64,000 bases of DNA, from assembly GCF_902459475.1 (NCBI RefSeq), contig NZ_LR699114.1, positions 1,736,001 to 1,800,000 of the forward strand. Reading direction: 5' to 3'. The position numbers were made by a program, and so were the translations under genes. The notes beneath the pieces were generated by a model. That model was not told the origin of the DNA and did no database searches. It saw nothing but the letters and a program-made list of their open reading frames with translations. Source of the DNA: Aquicella lusitana (lineage in GTDB: Bacteria > Pseudomonadota > Gammaproteobacteria > DSM-16500). Below, one piece after another: positions 41,158-51,188 of the stretch. Within the stretch, counting starts at the first letter, position 1, and the number at the start of each line of letters is the position of its first letter.

Positions 41158-41382
41158 AGTCGACACTTTTAGGGGAAAATGGCGGTATTATAATCGCATT
41201 TTGCCCGCCTGATAAGAGAATTATAGACGACACGGATCCGCTTATCCTGTCGCCCTATTTCACGCTTTACTTTGCGCAGCGCGCCACCAGTCAAAATAAC
41301 ACTGCCTTGACGAATGGGACAAAACCCACATTTTTATAATAGAATACGCCCATCTTACAACAGTTTGAAAAGAGTCATCACC

Positions 41383-42756
41383 ATGTCTTCAGGTAAAATG
41401 ACCGCCATTGAACGGCGAGCAGTAATCAGTCTTTCCTCTATCATGGGCTTGCGCATGATCGGCCTTTTTATGGTCTTGCCCGTTTTTGCTTTGTATGCGC
41501 AGCGGCTTCCCGGCGCTACTCCTCTTAAAATGGGGCTTGCCATGGGCATTTATGGCTTGTTTCAGGCGCTTTTTCAAATTCCTTTTGGCGCCCTGTCAGA
41601 TCGTTTTGGCCGCAAGCCAGTCATCCTTCTCGGGCTTTTGATTTTTGCCATCGGCAGCTTCATCGCTGGCATAGCCCACTCCATGTTCTTTCTCATTATC
41701 GGCCGCGCCCTGCAAGGCGCAGGTGCTGTGGGGAGTACGATTTTAGCTATGATGGCGGACCTGACTCGCGAAGAAAGCCGTACCAAATCCATGGCCATTG
41801 CCGGCATGAGCATCGGCTTTTCATTTTCGCTTGCCATGTTGTTAGGCCCTCTGCTCACCAAGTGGCTAGCAGTCAATCAACTTTTCCTATTGGCCGTACT
41901 ATTTAGCCTGTGCGCCATTAGCGTTCTTTATTTTTCTGTACCCACTCCCGTCAGCGTGCGCTGGCATCGGGACGCGGAACCGGAATTAAAATCTTTTTTT
42001 AAGTTATTGGTCTTCCCTGAACTGGCAAAGTTAAACGGCGGCATCTTTATTCTTCATGCCATTTTCACCGCCAGTTTTGTGGTCATTCCCATTAACCTTT
42101 ACCATTTCGCCGGCTTGCCCGCGAACAAGCAGTGGCTTCTTTATTTGCCCACTCTTTTGGCCGCTTTCATTATCAGCCTCTTTTGTGTTGGCATGGCTGA
42201 ACGCAAGCAACAGCTCAAACCCTATTTTGTAAGCGGCATCATTGCACTCGCCATAGCTGAAATAGCATTATGGCTCACCCCCGGTAACCGGTTGCTAACT
42301 GCCCTGGGTTTAAGCCTCTTCTTTTTTGGCTTTTCCCTGTTGGAAGCTTTTTTGCCCTCCCTGATCTCGCGCACCGCGCCCGCAGATCGCAAAGGAACTG
42401 CGCTCGGGATCTATTCATGCTCTCAATTTTTAGGTATCTTTGCAGGTGGAGTTCTTGGAGGATGGCTATACGGCCAGTTCGGCTTTACGGGTGTGTATCT
42501 ATTTTGTACTCTTGCTGCTCTCTTCTGGCTCATTCTCGCCCTGCTTATGCAACCGCCGCGTTTTCTGGTCACACACATGCTGCGTTTACCAGCCCATCGC
42601 TGGGACACCATCGCAGCAAAATTGCAGCTCATTCCCGGCGTCGTAGAAATTGTATTTGTAGCGGAAGACAGTACAGCTTATCTCAAGCTGGAGCGCGGAG
42701 CGGCACAACATCCCGATTTCATTCGCCTCAAAGAACAATTACAATCGAACAATTAG
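41383..42756 (+). CDS. MFS transporter with small C-terminal domain
   Basis: A 458-residue major-facilitator protein with 12 membrane segments. Visible are [20 protein letters not shown] in TM1 and [18 protein letters not shown] in the TM2-TM3 loop. After the last membrane segment there is a soluble tail of about 65 residues ([19 protein letters not shown]...) with a beta-alpha-beta rhythm, resembling the tail of the YajR-type transporters. The substrate is unknown. It lies 16 bp upstream of ssb, a conserved pairing in Legionella and Coxiella relatives. Confidence 0.88.
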   Translation: MSSGKMTAIERRAVISLSSIMGLRMIGLFMVLPVFALYAQRLPGATPLKMGLAMGIYGLFQALFQIPFGALSDRFGRKPVILLGLLIFAIGSFIAGIAHSMFFLIIGRALQGAGAVGSTILAMMADLTREESRTKSMAIAGMSIGFSFSLAMLLGPLLTKWLAVNQLFLLAVLFSLCAISVLYFSVPTPVSVRWHRDAEPELKSFFKLLVFPELAKLNGGIFILHAIFTASFVVIPINLYHFAGLPANKQWLLYLPTLLAAFIISLFCVGMAERKQQLKPYFVSGIIALAIAEIALWLTPGNRLLTALGLSLFFFGFSLLEAFLPSLISRTAPADRKGTALGIYSCSQFLGIFAGGVLGGWLYGQFGFTGVYLFCTLAALFWLILALLMQPPRFLVTHMLRLPAHRWDTIAAKLQLIPGVVEIVFVAEDSTAYLKLERGAAQHPDFIRLKEQLQSNN

Positions 42757-42772
42757 TTTAGGAGAACCAAAC

Positions 42773-43222
42773 ATGGCACGTGGTAGCGTTAATAAAGTTA
42801 TTCTGATTGGCAATCTGGGACGTGATCCCGAAATACGTTATACCCCGAGCGGCCTGGCTGTTGCGAATATTACCATTGCAACTTCCGAAGTCTGGAAAGA
42901 TAAACAAAGCGGTGAAAACCAGGAACGCACCGAATGGCACCGCATTGTGTTATACCAACGCCTGGCCGAAATCGTGGGCGAATATCTGCGCAAAGGATCA
43001 AAAGTCTTTATCGAAGGACGTCTGCAAACACGCAAATGGCAGGATAAAAATACCGGCCAAGATCGCTACACCACGGAAATTGTCGCCGATTCACTGCAAA
43101 TGCTGGATAGCAAGGGTGGAAACATGGGTGACACCCCCTCCTCTTATGAAAAACCAGCCGCAGCGCTGGCTGCTGAGGCGGCACCTGCATTAGAGAATTT
43201 TGATGACGATGTTCCGTTCTGA
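42773..43222 (+). CDS. ssb: Single-stranded DNA-binding protein
   Basis: A 149-residue SSB. The OB-fold spans about 1-110 ([48 protein letters not shown]). A low-complexity linker follows, and the conserved acidic tip FDDDVPF binds replication and repair partners. The ribosome-binding site is TAGGAGAA. A strong terminator follows at 43236-43262. It is divergent from uvrA across the MFS gene. Confidence 0.97.
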   Translation: MARGSVNKVILIGNLGRDPEIRYTPSGLAVANITIATSEVWKDKQSGENQERTEWHRIVLYQRLAEIVGEYLRKGSKVFIEGRLQTRKWQDKNTGQDRYTTEIVADSLQMLDSKGGNMGDTPSSYEKPAAALAAEAAPALENFDDDVPF

Positions 43223-43235
43223 TGTTCTTTTATAC

Positions 43236-43262
43236 AAAAAAAGGCGCGAAAGCGCCTTTTTT
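43236..43262 (+). terminator. Intrinsic terminator after ssb
   Basis: AAAAAAAGGCGC-GAAA-GCGCCTTTTTT: a perfect stem with a GAAA tetraloop and a six-T tail. Confidence 0.92.
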
Positions 43263-43345
43263 GTTATATGACTTGATCGCCTGATTCTACCTTCGGCATA
43301 ATCTAATGAAGGATATTCAATCAGCGCGATGCAATGGAGGGCTCA

Positions 43346-44395
43346 ATGAAATATCAGTCAATTATACGTTATGGGTTTGCGCTAGCTTTTTTATTAAGCG
43401 CACCTGCAGTACTGGCTGAACAAGAAACAGCCCAAGCGCCTACCGCAGACCTGGTTATTCAGAAAGATAAAATATATAACCCAAACGCACTCAGCTTTGA
43501 CAGCGTGCAAATCTATGAAAAAAATTTTGACCCGACCCAACATCATTCCGTCAGCGCGGAAAATCAAAAAAAGATAGATGAAATTGAAATCTTCATTAAA
43601 AAAACCGACCCCAACGCTTATACCAAATTAAGCGCCGCCGATCAGGAAGCTTTCGGCCGCATTGCTTATAAACTAGGACGTTACTATCTACTCGATTCCC
43701 GCAATCCGGAGCTTGCATTGCCAAAACTGGAACTGGCGGCAACCCTGCTGAAAAAAAAGCAGGACAAGGCATGGAGCTATAACTACCTTGCCTTTGCTTA
43801 TGAACAGAAATATGCAATCAGTGATGAAGACGCTGATAAAACCAAAGCGCTCGATTACAGCAACAAAGTTATTTCCTCGCTTTATCCCAAGGCAAAAAAC
43901 AGGGAAGTGGCATTTGCTTATTACGTAAACGGCCTGGTGCAGAAAGATGCGGCTGATTACGATCAAGCTAAAAACAGCTTTGAAACTGCTATTACGATTT
44001 ATGAAGCTCTCCCCGAAGGGAAGGATGACCATCTAGCAGTGGCTAAAAACAGCCTGGCTGACACGCTCCTGATACAAGATGGACACGATCAGGAAGCGCT
44101 TGCCCTGCTACAGCAAGTCGACAGTTATTGGAAATCAAAGGGTAATAACCAGCAAAATCCCCATGCAGCACAGAATTTACTGTCATTGGGTGAGGCTTAT
44201 TTGAAGATAGGCGATTCAAAAACTGCCAGCGACCAAATCAAGAAAGCCATCCAGATTATGCAAAACGTGTATGGCAGTCAGAGTCCGCTGCTGATAGAAC
44301 CTTATGAGCTTTTATCCAGTGCCTATATAAAACTTGGCGATCAGAAGCTTGCCAGTGTTTACGAGCGTAAAGCGAATGCACTAAGCAAAAGCTGA
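43346..44395 (+). CDS. Secreted TPR protein
   Basis: A 349-residue protein with a signal peptide (residues 1-25, FALAFLLSAPAVLA). Several tetratricopeptide-like helix pairs follow at about 100-340: FGRIAYKLGRYYLLDSRNPE, VAFAYYVNGLVQKDAADYDQ, LLSLGEAYLKIGDSKTASDQ, and LLSSAYIKLGDQKLASVYER. It is probably a periplasmic scaffold or binding protein. The start at 43346 follows GGAGGG. The function is unknown; it stands between the ssb terminator and a phosphoesterase gene. Confidence 0.8.
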   Translation: MKYQSIIRYGFALAFLLSAPAVLAEQETAQAPTADLVIQKDKIYNPNALSFDSVQIYEKNFDPTQHHSVSAENQKKIDEIEIFIKKTDPNAYTKLSAADQEAFGRIAYKLGRYYLLDSRNPELALPKLELAATLLKKKQDKAWSYNYLAFAYEQKYAISDEDADKTKALDYSNKVISSLYPKAKNREVAFAYYVNGLVQKDAADYDQAKNSFETAITIYEALPEGKDDHLAVAKNSLADTLLIQDGHDQEALALLQQVDSYWKSKGNNQQNPHAAQNLLSLGEAYLKIGDSKTASDQIKKAIQIMQNVYGSQSPLLIEPYELLSSAYIKLGDQKLASVYERKANALSKS

Positions 44396-44428
44396 TCGAT
44401 CTGCTTTTTGAGGAATTTCAGCGAAATC

Positions 44429-44974
44429 ATGTCTCGTTATAATCTTGCACTGCTACCGGCAAAGCAGACAATTCAATTTATCCAGCTTGCGAAAACATTT
44501 CGTGATAACGCTGCTATTGACTATATCCTGGGTGAGCATTCTCTCCCGCATATTACTTTGGCCCAATTCAGAACTGATGATTGGCTACTACTGGAGAAAC
44601 TATGGCAACAGCTGATGGAGCAATTAAGGTTAAATGAGTTTAAGGAATTGGCCTTGCAGTTGAAGGGGCTCGATCTTTATCAGGACCCGCAAAATAAAGA
44701 CGCTGTCTGGTTGCAATTACTCCCCCAATACGATCCCGTTCTTTATAACCTGCATAATGCAGCGGTGAGCATCCTGCATCAGAACAATCTCTTCCCACTC
44801 AATAAATCAGCTGATCTCTATGAGCCTCACTTGACGCTTATTCATACGACAAATCTTGCCTACATTGACCGCTATAAAGAATATCAAATGAATATAGCTG
44901 ATATTTTTTATCCTGCACTGGGCGAATCGGATGAAGCAGGTCAGTTTGTTCGAGTGATTAAACAGTTTGGTTGA
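44429..44974 (+). CDS. 2H phosphoesterase-like protein
   Basis: A 181-residue protein with the two HxTx motifs of the 2H superfamily (2'-5' RNA ligase / cyclic phosphodiesterase): LPHITLAQF near residue 41 and EPHLTLIHT near 140. Enzymes of this fold open 2',3'-cyclic phosphates or join 2'-5' RNA ends. The length is usual. The ATG at 44429 is preferred to a TTG seven codons upstream, although its ribosome-binding site is weak. Confidence 0.82.
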   Translation: MSRYNLALLPAKQTIQFIQLAKTFRDNAAIDYILGEHSLPHITLAQFRTDDWLLLEKLWQQLMEQLRLNEFKELALQLKGLDLYQDPQNKDAVWLQLLPQYDPVLYNLHNAAVSILHQNNLFPLNKSADLYEPHLTLIHTTNLAYIDRYKEYQMNIADIFYPALGESDEAGQFVRVIKQFG

Positions 44975-45002
44975 AGCCAAATTCCTTGCACACCATTTTT
45001 TT

Positions 45003-46154
45003 CTACTTCCCACCTAACTGCTTCTTCAGTTTCATAATCCGTTTATAAGCTTCATCAATACGGTTTGCGCGGATTTTTCCTGTCATCACGTCGTCATAGA
45101 TCATATCAACCAATGCCTTGGGATCTTGCGGTGTGTCTGACAGCTGATTGGCAAATACTAATATATCGGCGCCTGCGTTAATCGCAAGACGTATCGCTTC
45201 CGCAAGGCCGTAATTATCTGCAATGGCCTTCATCTGCATATCATCTGTTATCACCACGCCGTCAAAACGCAAACCACCCCGCAGGAGATCATTCGTAATG
45301 GAGGAAGAAATGCTCGCAGGATATCCTTTGCTGTCTAAACCATAATGAACCACATGTGCTGTCATCACTATCTGGCAACCATCGCCTTGATTCAACAAAG
45401 TCTTGTAAGGATCCAATTCAGATTCTTTCCAGGTTTGCGTCACGTCCACAAAACCCAGATGCGTGTCTCCATTTGCACTGCCATGACCTGGAAAATGTTT
45501 ATAGGAGCAGAGAATTCCATTCTGTCTATAGGTTTTTGCAAATAATCCGGCGTAATCGATGACTTTTTGCGGATCTGCAGAAAAACTCCGCCCCAGCTTG
45601 CCTATCGCCGGGCTCTCCGGATTCACATTCACATCCACAACAGGTGCGAAATTCAAATTGATGCCCGCTTCTCGCAAAGTAGCTGCCATCTGCTGTGCAT
45701 ACCGCCCGGCTTCTTCATACGAGAGCTGCGCGATCTCGGCTGCAGACAGGGTTTTAGGAAAGCCATAATTTTCTTTCAGCCGATTAACCTTTCCGCCTTC
45801 ATAATCAATACTAATGAGCAACGGATAGAAATCATTGCCATGCCGGCTCGCCGCCTCCCGTGTATAATCCTGCAATTGTTTTGTCAGGTGTTTCACCTGC
45901 TCAGGGTTTTTAATATTATGCTCATAGGTTTTCGTCTTGAAATCATAATCGTAAAGAATGACGCCGCCGATTTGTTGCGCCAAAATGGCTTGTACAACCG
46001 GGTCATCCTCCTGCAAAGTCATGCCTTTGAAACCGATTAGCAGCATTTGACCTATTTTTTCTTTAAGCGTCGGTTCATTTGCAAATACCGCCGAAGAGAG
46101 TATTGCCATCAGACAGCTTCCTAAAAAAAATAATACCCAGCGTTTCTTGTTCAT
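45003..46154 (-). CDS. GH3 beta-N-acetylhexosaminidase, secreted (NagZ-like)
   Basis: A 383-residue glycoside hydrolase family 3 enzyme. Signatures are GVILYDYDFK at the N-terminus, SIDYEGGKVNRLK, the catalytic loop SYKHFPGHGSANGDTHLGF, and the nucleophile Asp in FDGVVITDDMQMKAI. Family members remove GlcNAc from muropeptides or chitin fragments. Unlike cytoplasmic NagZ, this protein starts with a signal peptide (LFFLGSCLMAILSSAVFANE), so it acts in the periplasm or outside the cell. AAAGGAA precedes the ATG. Confidence 0.92.
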   Translation of the reverse strand: MNKKRWVLFFLGSCLMAILSSAVFANEPTLKEKIGQMLLIGFKGMTLQEDDPVVQAILAQQIGGVILYDYDFKTKTYEHNIKNPEQVKHLTKQLQDYTREAASRHGNDFYPLLISIDYEGGKVNRLKENYGFPKTLSAAEIAQLSYEEAGRYAQQMAATLREAGINLNFAPVVDVNVNPESPAIGKLGRSFSADPQKVIDYAGLFAKTYRQNGILCSYKHFPGHGSANGDTHLGFVDVTQTWKESELDPYKTLLNQGDGCQIVMTAHVVHYGLDSKGYPASISSSITNDLLRGGLRFDGVVITDDMQMKAIADNYGLAEAIRLAINAGADILVFANQLSDTPQDPKALVDMIYDDVMTGKIRANRIDEAYKRIMKLKKQLGGK

Positions 46155-46253
46155 GCCCTGTTCCTTTAACGATTTTCCTGCAGGATTGTAGAGAGATAGG
46201 GATACCGATACAATGATTTAAAAGCAAACTATTATTGAACAAGGATGTCTAAC

Positions 46254-46706
46254 ATGCGACTAACCAGTTCCGTTTTCGAGCATGAAGCTTATATTCCAAA
46301 AAAATACACTTGTGATGGGCAAAATGTGAATCCTCCCCTCCACATTGAAGATGTACCTGCCGGCTGCAAGAGTCTTGTGTTGATAATGGATGACCCGGAC
46401 GTGCCGCGTTCTCTGCGTCAAGATGGCATGTGGGACCATTGGGTAGTCTTTAATATTCCGCCTGAAACGCGAGAGATTGCCGAAGCCCATGAACCGCTCG
46501 GCACGCACGGACGCGGCACCGGCGGCAAGGCAAAATATGAAGGCCCCTGCCCGCCTGATAAGGAACACCGCTATTTTTTCAAACTCTATGCTCTGGATAC
46601 CCTGTTGTCCCTACCTGAAAATTCAACTAAACAAGCCGTAGAAAAGGCGATAGAAGGCCATGTGCTTGCAAAAGCGGAATTGATGGGACGATATGACCGT
46701 TCCTAA
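46254..46706 (+). CDS. YbhB/YbcL family PEBP-like protein
   Basis: A 150-residue phosphatidylethanolamine-binding-protein (RKIP) fold, bacterial YbhB type: YTCDGQNVNPPLHIED, LIMDDPDVPRS, MWDHWVVFNIPPETREI, and KYEGPCPPDKEHRYFFKLY. The ligand pocket motifs DDPD and GPCPP are intact. Its role in bacteria is not settled. The start at 46254 follows AAGGATG. It is divergent from the NagZ-like gene. Confidence 0.92.
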   Translation: MRLTSSVFEHEAYIPKKYTCDGQNVNPPLHIEDVPAGCKSLVLIMDDPDVPRSLRQDGMWDHWVVFNIPPETREIAEAHEPLGTHGRGTGGKAKYEGPCPPDKEHRYFFKLYALDTLLSLPENSTKQAVEKAIEGHVLAKAELMGRYDRS

Positions 46707-46714
46707 CTAAATAG

Positions 46715-47521
46715 CTAGGACAAGCGCACACTGACTTCGCCACAGCGAAAAGCATGTATTTTACCGTACTGATCTCGCATGATGAGTTCACCGCGTTCGT
46801 TGACCCCTTGCGCTATGCCCGTGATTTCGTGCTCGCCGCTGCGTATGACTACCCATTTATTGCGCAGCATATCATAACGATTCCAGTCAGGAAGAAAGGC
46901 GGCAAATCCTTTTTCAGCATAATGCGGCAACTCGCCTAACAACTCATTAATTAAAAGCCCTGCCAGCTTATTTCGCTCTACCTGACCTTGAACAATTTCA
47001 GTTATATCAATAGAACTTTGCGCAAAAGGATTATCCATCGGCAAGCGCACGTTTAATCCGAAACCAATCACCACCGGATAAGTACTTTCATGCGAAGGCA
47101 AGCCTTCAATGAGGATGCCCGCCAATTTACGCTGCATAAAATAAACATCATTTGGCCACTTCAACCTGAGACCGCTGCCTACGCCATAACGTGCCAGCGC
47201 TTTCAGCAGCATCACACCCACCGCCAGACTTAAATGGGCAATATCCGTATGAGCTGAGGGGAAGCGCCATAACAGTGAACAAAAAATACTGGCCCCTCGC
47301 GGCGAAAACCATTGCTTGCCCTGCCGGCCGCGACCCTGCGTTTGCTCTTCCGCCAAACAGACAAAGCCCGATTCAGGATACGTTTTGGCTTGCTTCAGCA
47401 GATAAGTATTCGTTGAATCAATTGACTCAATTACTTCTAATCGGGACAACCGTGCCCGGTTAGCCGGGCTTATTTCTGCCTCAATTTTTATTTTGTCCAG
47501 CCATTCGATGTGCGTGTTCAT
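46715..47521 (-). CDS. birA: Biotin-protein ligase without repressor domain
   Basis: A 268-residue biotin-[acetyl-CoA-carboxylase] ligase. The catalytic signatures are SIDSTNTYLL, the adenylate-binding GRGRQGKQWFSPRGAS, and LRLKWPNDVYFMQRKLAGIL. The C-terminal SH3-like domain (RNKWVVIRSGEHEITGIAQG) is present. The N-terminal winged-helix DNA-binding domain of E. coli BirA is missing, so it is a group I (non-repressor) enzyme. The start at 47521 (MNTHIEW) has only a weak ribosome-binding site. Confidence 0.92.
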   Translation of the reverse strand: MNTHIEWLDKIKIEAEISPANRARLSRLEVIESIDSTNTYLLKQAKTYPESGFVCLAEEQTQGRGRQGKQWFSPRGASIFCSLLWRFPSAHTDIAHLSLAVGVMLLKALARYGVGSGLRLKWPNDVYFMQRKLAGILIEGLPSHESTYPVVIGFGLNVRLPMDNPFAQSSIDITEIVQGQVERNKLAGLLINELLGELPHYAEKGFAAFLPDWNRYDMLRNKWVVIRSGEHEITGIAQGVNERGELIMRDQYGKIHAFRCGEVSVRLS

Positions 47522-47572
47522 TTTTATCTGTGTTAGATTGAATTGACGAGTATGATAATGGCCGTTAAATAA

Positions 47573-47606
47573 AAAAACGAGCAGCAAATACATGTTGCTC
47601 GTTTTT
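47573..47606. terminator. Bidirectional terminator
   Basis: AAAAACGAGCA...TGCTCGTTTTT, a stem with flanking A and T runs. It lies between the stop of the small secreted-protein gene and the birA start, ending the former's minus-strand transcript. Confidence 0.7.
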
Positions 47607-47628
47607 AATTAAGCCGCTTGAAAAAAAT

Positions 47629-48051
47629 CTACAGCGTAATAGGGCAACGCATATATCCAGCCAAACAAGTATAAAGGCCGTCATTTAACTTCTTCCAGCC
47701 GCTATTTTCAAGCGCGGGACGAATGGAAGGAGAAACAGATTTCAGCTTGATTGTTTTAAGATATGCATTCTTATAGGTATAAAAGACAGTCACTTCTTTC
47801 TGGTCAGGCGTGAAGTAGGCTGAGCCCGAACTGAAATAGAAAATTTCATCTTTGCCTTGCTCAAGGTCAGCGGTAGATAAGTCTTCCGCAAGATAGTGAC
47901 GGTCAAACTCAAAACAGCTTAACTTGCCGGCCGTGTTCAAGGTGCAATGAATACGCTCGGGTGGAAAATAGCTGTCCGATCCCGCATAAGCCCCATTTGC
48001 CAGTCCCATGGATAATGCGATTAACATACCTGCGATTGTTTTTAATTTCAT
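47629..48051 (-). CDS. Small secreted protein, unknown
   Basis: A 140-residue protein with a clear signal peptide (residues 1-23, MLIALSMGLANGAYA). The mature part has four cysteines (HCTLN, LSCFEF, YTCLAGYMRC) and a beta-rich look. The start at 48051 follows GGGAGGA. It is not recognised; a periplasmic or extracellular protein with two disulfides is likely. Confidence 0.75.
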   Translation of the reverse strand: MKLKTIAGMLIALSMGLANGAYAGSDSYFPPERIHCTLNTAGKLSCFEFDRHYLAEDLSTADLEQGKDEIFYFSSGSAYFTPDQKEVTVFYTYKNAYLKTIKLKSVSPSIRPALENSGWKKLNDGLYTCLAGYMRCPITL

Positions 48052-48254
48052 TTTTAATCCTCCCTGGTTCATGAAATAAAAAAAGCCGCGGGGAGAGTAG
48101 CTGGTTGTTGAATACCTGTCAACAAATGTCCAAAAACGAAACTGAAGTCATACCTGAATGATACAGATAATAAACACTTTTGTTTTTACTATTGCGAAAT
48201 CTGTCAGAAATGATTAAATATGAAAATTATTCAACAAATCAAAAGGGACCGGGC

Positions 48255-48827
48255 ATGAATACTGCACTCTTGTTGCTAGAAATTCAAAATGACTATTTTC
48301 CAAATGGAAGGATACCTTTAGAAAAAAGCCTTGAAGCCAGTGCGAAAGCACAATCCATACTGCATGCCTACCGGGAAAAAAAGATGCAAATAGTGCATGT
48401 GCAGCATATTTCAACGCATCCTGATGCTACTTATTTCCTGCCTTGTACCAAAGGCGCTGAATTTCATTCCAGCGTGCAGCCATCCAAAGGTGAAATGATC
48501 GTCAAAAAACATTATCCCAACAGCTTCAAAGATACTTCGCTTCTCAATTACCTTATTAAAAACCAGATCAACCACCTCGTTATCTGTGGCATGATGACCC
48601 ACATGACAGTCGATGCCACCGTACGCGCTGCTTATGACCTCGGTTTCACCTGCACTGTCCTGCACGATGCCTGCGCCGCACGTCAGCTTGAATTTAATCA
48701 TAATGTCATTACTGCCCAGAATGTGCATTATGCCTTTCTGGCCGCTTTCCAACCCAGCTATGCCACCGTGCTTTCCTCTGATGATTTTCTGCAAAAAGCC
48801 GGGGCACGGATTCCGATCGCCTCATAA
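48255..48827 (+). CDS. Isochorismatase-family cysteine hydrolase
   Basis: A 190-residue isochorismatase-like hydrolase. The catalytic triad is visible: Asp in LEIQNDYFPNG, Lys in VKKHYPNSF, and Cys in HLVICGMMTHMTV. Members hydrolyse amides such as nicotinamide, ureides or N-carbamoyl compounds. It lies 15 bp upstream of the arginase-family gene on the same strand, so an amide/ureide degradation pair is possible. The exact substrate cannot be read from sequence. Confidence 0.88.
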   Translation: MNTALLLLEIQNDYFPNGRIPLEKSLEASAKAQSILHAYREKKMQIVHVQHISTHPDATYFLPCTKGAEFHSSVQPSKGEMIVKKHYPNSFKDTSLLNYLIKNQINHLVICGMMTHMTVDATVRAAYDLGFTCTVLHDACAARQLEFNHNVITAQNVHYAFLAAFQPSYATVLSSDDFLQKAGARIPIAS

Positions 48828-48842
48828 GGAAATAACGCGCGC

Positions 48843-49838
48843 ATGAATTGGGAATCCCGCTATTTACCGCCTGACCCGACAATATGGCAGGGACGTGTTG
48901 ATATTCCGGATGATTCCTGTTTTTACCAGCACATACAACCGCTTAACCTCTTGACGCAGAAACTGGAAAAAGCTTCTGCGTTAACGTTTGCTATTGTCGG
49001 GTTCAAGTGTGATGAAGGGGTTGCACGCGATCTGGGACGCACTGGCGCCTTTGAAGGGCCAACCGCCATTCGACACCGCCTGGCAAAATTGCCGGTGCAG
49101 AACACTGAGATTATCTGCTACGATGCTGGCAATATCATTTGCACCGACCATGACCTGGAAGCAAGCCAGCAAGCACTAGCCGACATGGTGGCCATGCTAT
49201 TGGAACATAACATACGCCCCATCATCATCGGCGGTGGCCATGAACTCGCATGGGGCCACTATCAGGGAATCAGCAAAGTCTACCCTGCGACCAAACGCCT
49301 GGGAATTATCAGCTTTGACGCCCATTTCGACTTAAACCCTCTTCAACCCAGTCATCGCGGCAGCGCCACCACTTCTTTTTTCCAGATTGCCGAAGCACAC
49401 CAGGCTGAAAAACGCCACTTTGACTATAACTGTATCGGCATACAGCACGTGGGCAACATCAGACAATCCTTTGACATTGCCAAACAATACAAGGTCAAAC
49501 TGATTCTGGCCGATGAAATGCACCAGGGCTTGCAAGAGAAATGCATAGACTTTGTTGATCGTGTCATTGATGAAAATGACATCGTCTATATGAGCATCTC
49601 GCTGGATGTATTTTCACCCGCCTTCGCACCCGGTGTCAGCACGATTCAACCCTTAGGCTTAAATCCCTGGCATGTGATTCCCATTATTCGCCAGGCAGCC
49701 AATTCCGGCAAAATGATCAGTTATGATATTGCCGAGCATGTACCGCGCTATGATATTGATCATCGCACGGCGAAACTGGCCGCTACGCTGATTTACGAAA
49801 TTATTCATCACCACAGCAAACATCCTCGAATATGGTAA
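48843..49838 (+). CDS. Arginase/formimidoylglutamase-family protein
   Basis: A 331-residue ureohydrolase-fold protein. Metal-site segments are IIGGGHELAWGHYQG, IISFDAHFDLN and ISLDVFSPAFAPGVST, with GLNPWHVIPIIRQ and SYDIAEHVPRYD after it. It is nearest to HutG-type formimidoylglutamases. In the last metal motif the usual D-x-D reads S-L-D, so one Asp ligand is Ser; metal content may differ. No other hut gene is nearby. It follows the isochorismatase gene and precedes mutY by 4 bp. Confidence 0.82.
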   Translation: MNWESRYLPPDPTIWQGRVDIPDDSCFYQHIQPLNLLTQKLEKASALTFAIVGFKCDEGVARDLGRTGAFEGPTAIRHRLAKLPVQNTEIICYDAGNIICTDHDLEASQQALADMVAMLLEHNIRPIIIGGGHELAWGHYQGISKVYPATKRLGIISFDAHFDLNPLQPSHRGSATTSFFQIAEAHQAEKRHFDYNCIGIQHVGNIRQSFDIAKQYKVKLILADEMHQGLQEKCIDFVDRVIDENDIVYMSISLDVFSPAFAPGVSTIQPLGLNPWHVIPIIRQAANSGKMISYDIAEHVPRYDIDHRTAKLAATLIYEIIHHHSKHPRIW

Positions 49839-49842
49839 TCGC

Positions 49843-50922
49843 GTGAACGCCCCTATAAAAACTTTTCAAACGTCCTTATTACGCTGGTTTGACCGTTACG
49901 GACGCAAACATCTACCTTGGCAGCAGAATAAAACGCCCTATCGAGTCTGGATTTCTGAAATCATGCTGCAGCAGACACAGGTCAACACCGTGATTCCTTA
50001 TTATGAACGTTTTATGCAGCAATTCCCCGACCTTCGCTCACTCGCACAAGCACAGGAAGATGAAGTATTACACCTCTGGGCAGGCCTCGGTTATTACAGC
50101 CGTGCACGCAATTTGCATCGCGCGGCAAAAACGATCATGGAAAAATTTAAGGGCCAATTTCCGGATACACCCCTTGCCTTAGAATCCTTGCCAGGCATCG
50201 GCCAGTCCACAGCAGGCGCCATTCTGGCGCTGGCGTTTCATCATCGAGCGCCCATACTGGATGGCAATGTTAAACGCGTACTGGCACGCTTTCATGGCAT
50301 AACGACACCGGTCAACGAAAAAAGCACGGAGAGCCAACTGTGGGAGCTGGCTGAAAAGCATACACCCGCGAAACGGATTGCCGATTATACGCAAGCCATA
50401 ATGGATTTAGGGGCCACCCTTTGCACCCGCAGCAAGCCGCAGTGCGGCCGCTGCCCGCTTATGAAAAACTGTTCAGCACATCAGCAAGGTATCGTGGATG
50501 TGCTGCCAATCAAGAAAGCTGTGCGCGCCTTGCCTGTGCGCACTGCCACTTTTCTTGTGTTTAAACAAGACAATTGCGTTCTGCTGCAAAAACGACCGCC
50601 TACGGGGATTTGGGGAAGCCTCTGGAGCATGCCGGAAATCGAAGGCAAGCCAGACTTCGAGCGCATACGTCGTTTTAGCCAGCGGCAGTTCAAGCTGACA
50701 ACGTTTCATCACCAACCGCTTGAATCCTTCCGCCATACTTTCAGCCATTACCATCTGGATATTTTTCCGGTCATTATTCCTGTCAAAAAAATCGCAACGA
50801 AGGCAGCGCGCGCCCGCCAGCAAGGAATGGAAGAAATGCCACAAATTTGGTATAACCCCCATCAACCCGAGCCGCTTGGCTTGCCTAAACCGGTTGAACG
50901 TATATTGAGGATGATGCCATGA
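49843..50922 (+). CDS. mutY: A/G-specific adenine glycosylase
   Basis: A 359-residue MutY, which removes A opposite 8-oxoG. The catalytic Glu is in [13 protein letters not shown], the helix-hairpin-helix is [12 protein letters not shown], and the catalytic Asp is in [13 protein letters not shown]. The [4Fe-4S] ligands fit C-x6-C-x2-C-x5-C exactly ([17 protein letters not shown]). The C-terminal NUDIX-like 8-oxoG-recognition domain begins near 235. The start codon is GTG at 49843. It overlaps yggX by 4 bp (ATGA), the widely conserved mutY-yggX pair. Confidence 0.97.
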   Translation: MNAPIKTFQTSLLRWFDRYGRKHLPWQQNKTPYRVWISEIMLQQTQVNTVIPYYERFMQQFPDLRSLAQAQEDEVLHLWAGLGYYSRARNLHRAAKTIMEKFKGQFPDTPLALESLPGIGQSTAGAILALAFHHRAPILDGNVKRVLARFHGITTPVNEKSTESQLWELAEKHTPAKRIADYTQAIMDLGATLCTRSKPQCGRCPLMKNCSAHQQGIVDVLPIKKAVRALPVRTATFLVFKQDNCVLLQKRPPTGIWGSLWSMPEIEGKPDFERIRRFSQRQFKLTTFHHQPLESFRHTFSHYHLDIFPVIIPVKKIATKAARARQQGMEEMPQIWYNPHQPEPLGLPKPVERILRMMP

Positions 50923-51188
50923 CACATAAAGTTCACTGCGCCAAGTTGAATAAAGAAGCAGAAGGGTTAATGCATCCGCCTTTACCCGGCGCGATGGGTC
51001 AAAAAATTTATGAGCAAATTTCGAGTGAAGCCTGGCAGATGTGGTTGAATCATCAGACCATGCTGATCAATGAATACCGTTTGAGCATGATCGATCCCAA
51101 GGCCCGCACCTTTCTGATGCAGGAAATGGAAAAATTTTTATTTGGCTCTGGCAGTGAAAAGCCCGCTGGTTTTATTCCTAAAGAATAA
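50919..51188 (+). CDS. yggX: Fe(2+)-trafficking protein YggX
   Basis: An 89-residue YggX-type protein that protects iron-sulfur clusters from oxidation. Conserved pieces: [19 protein letters not shown], the Trp pair in [19 protein letters not shown], and MEKFLFG. It is translationally coupled to mutY. Confidence 0.96.
   Translation: MTHKVHCAKLNKEAEGLMHPPLPGAMGQKIYEQISSEAWQMWLNHQTMLINEYRLSMIDPKARTFLMQEMEKFLFGSGSEKPAGFIPKE

Noticed and set aside
41158-41382. LexA-controlled promoter between uvrA and the MFS gene
   Set aside because: No CTGT-N8-ACAG type box could be found in the gap.
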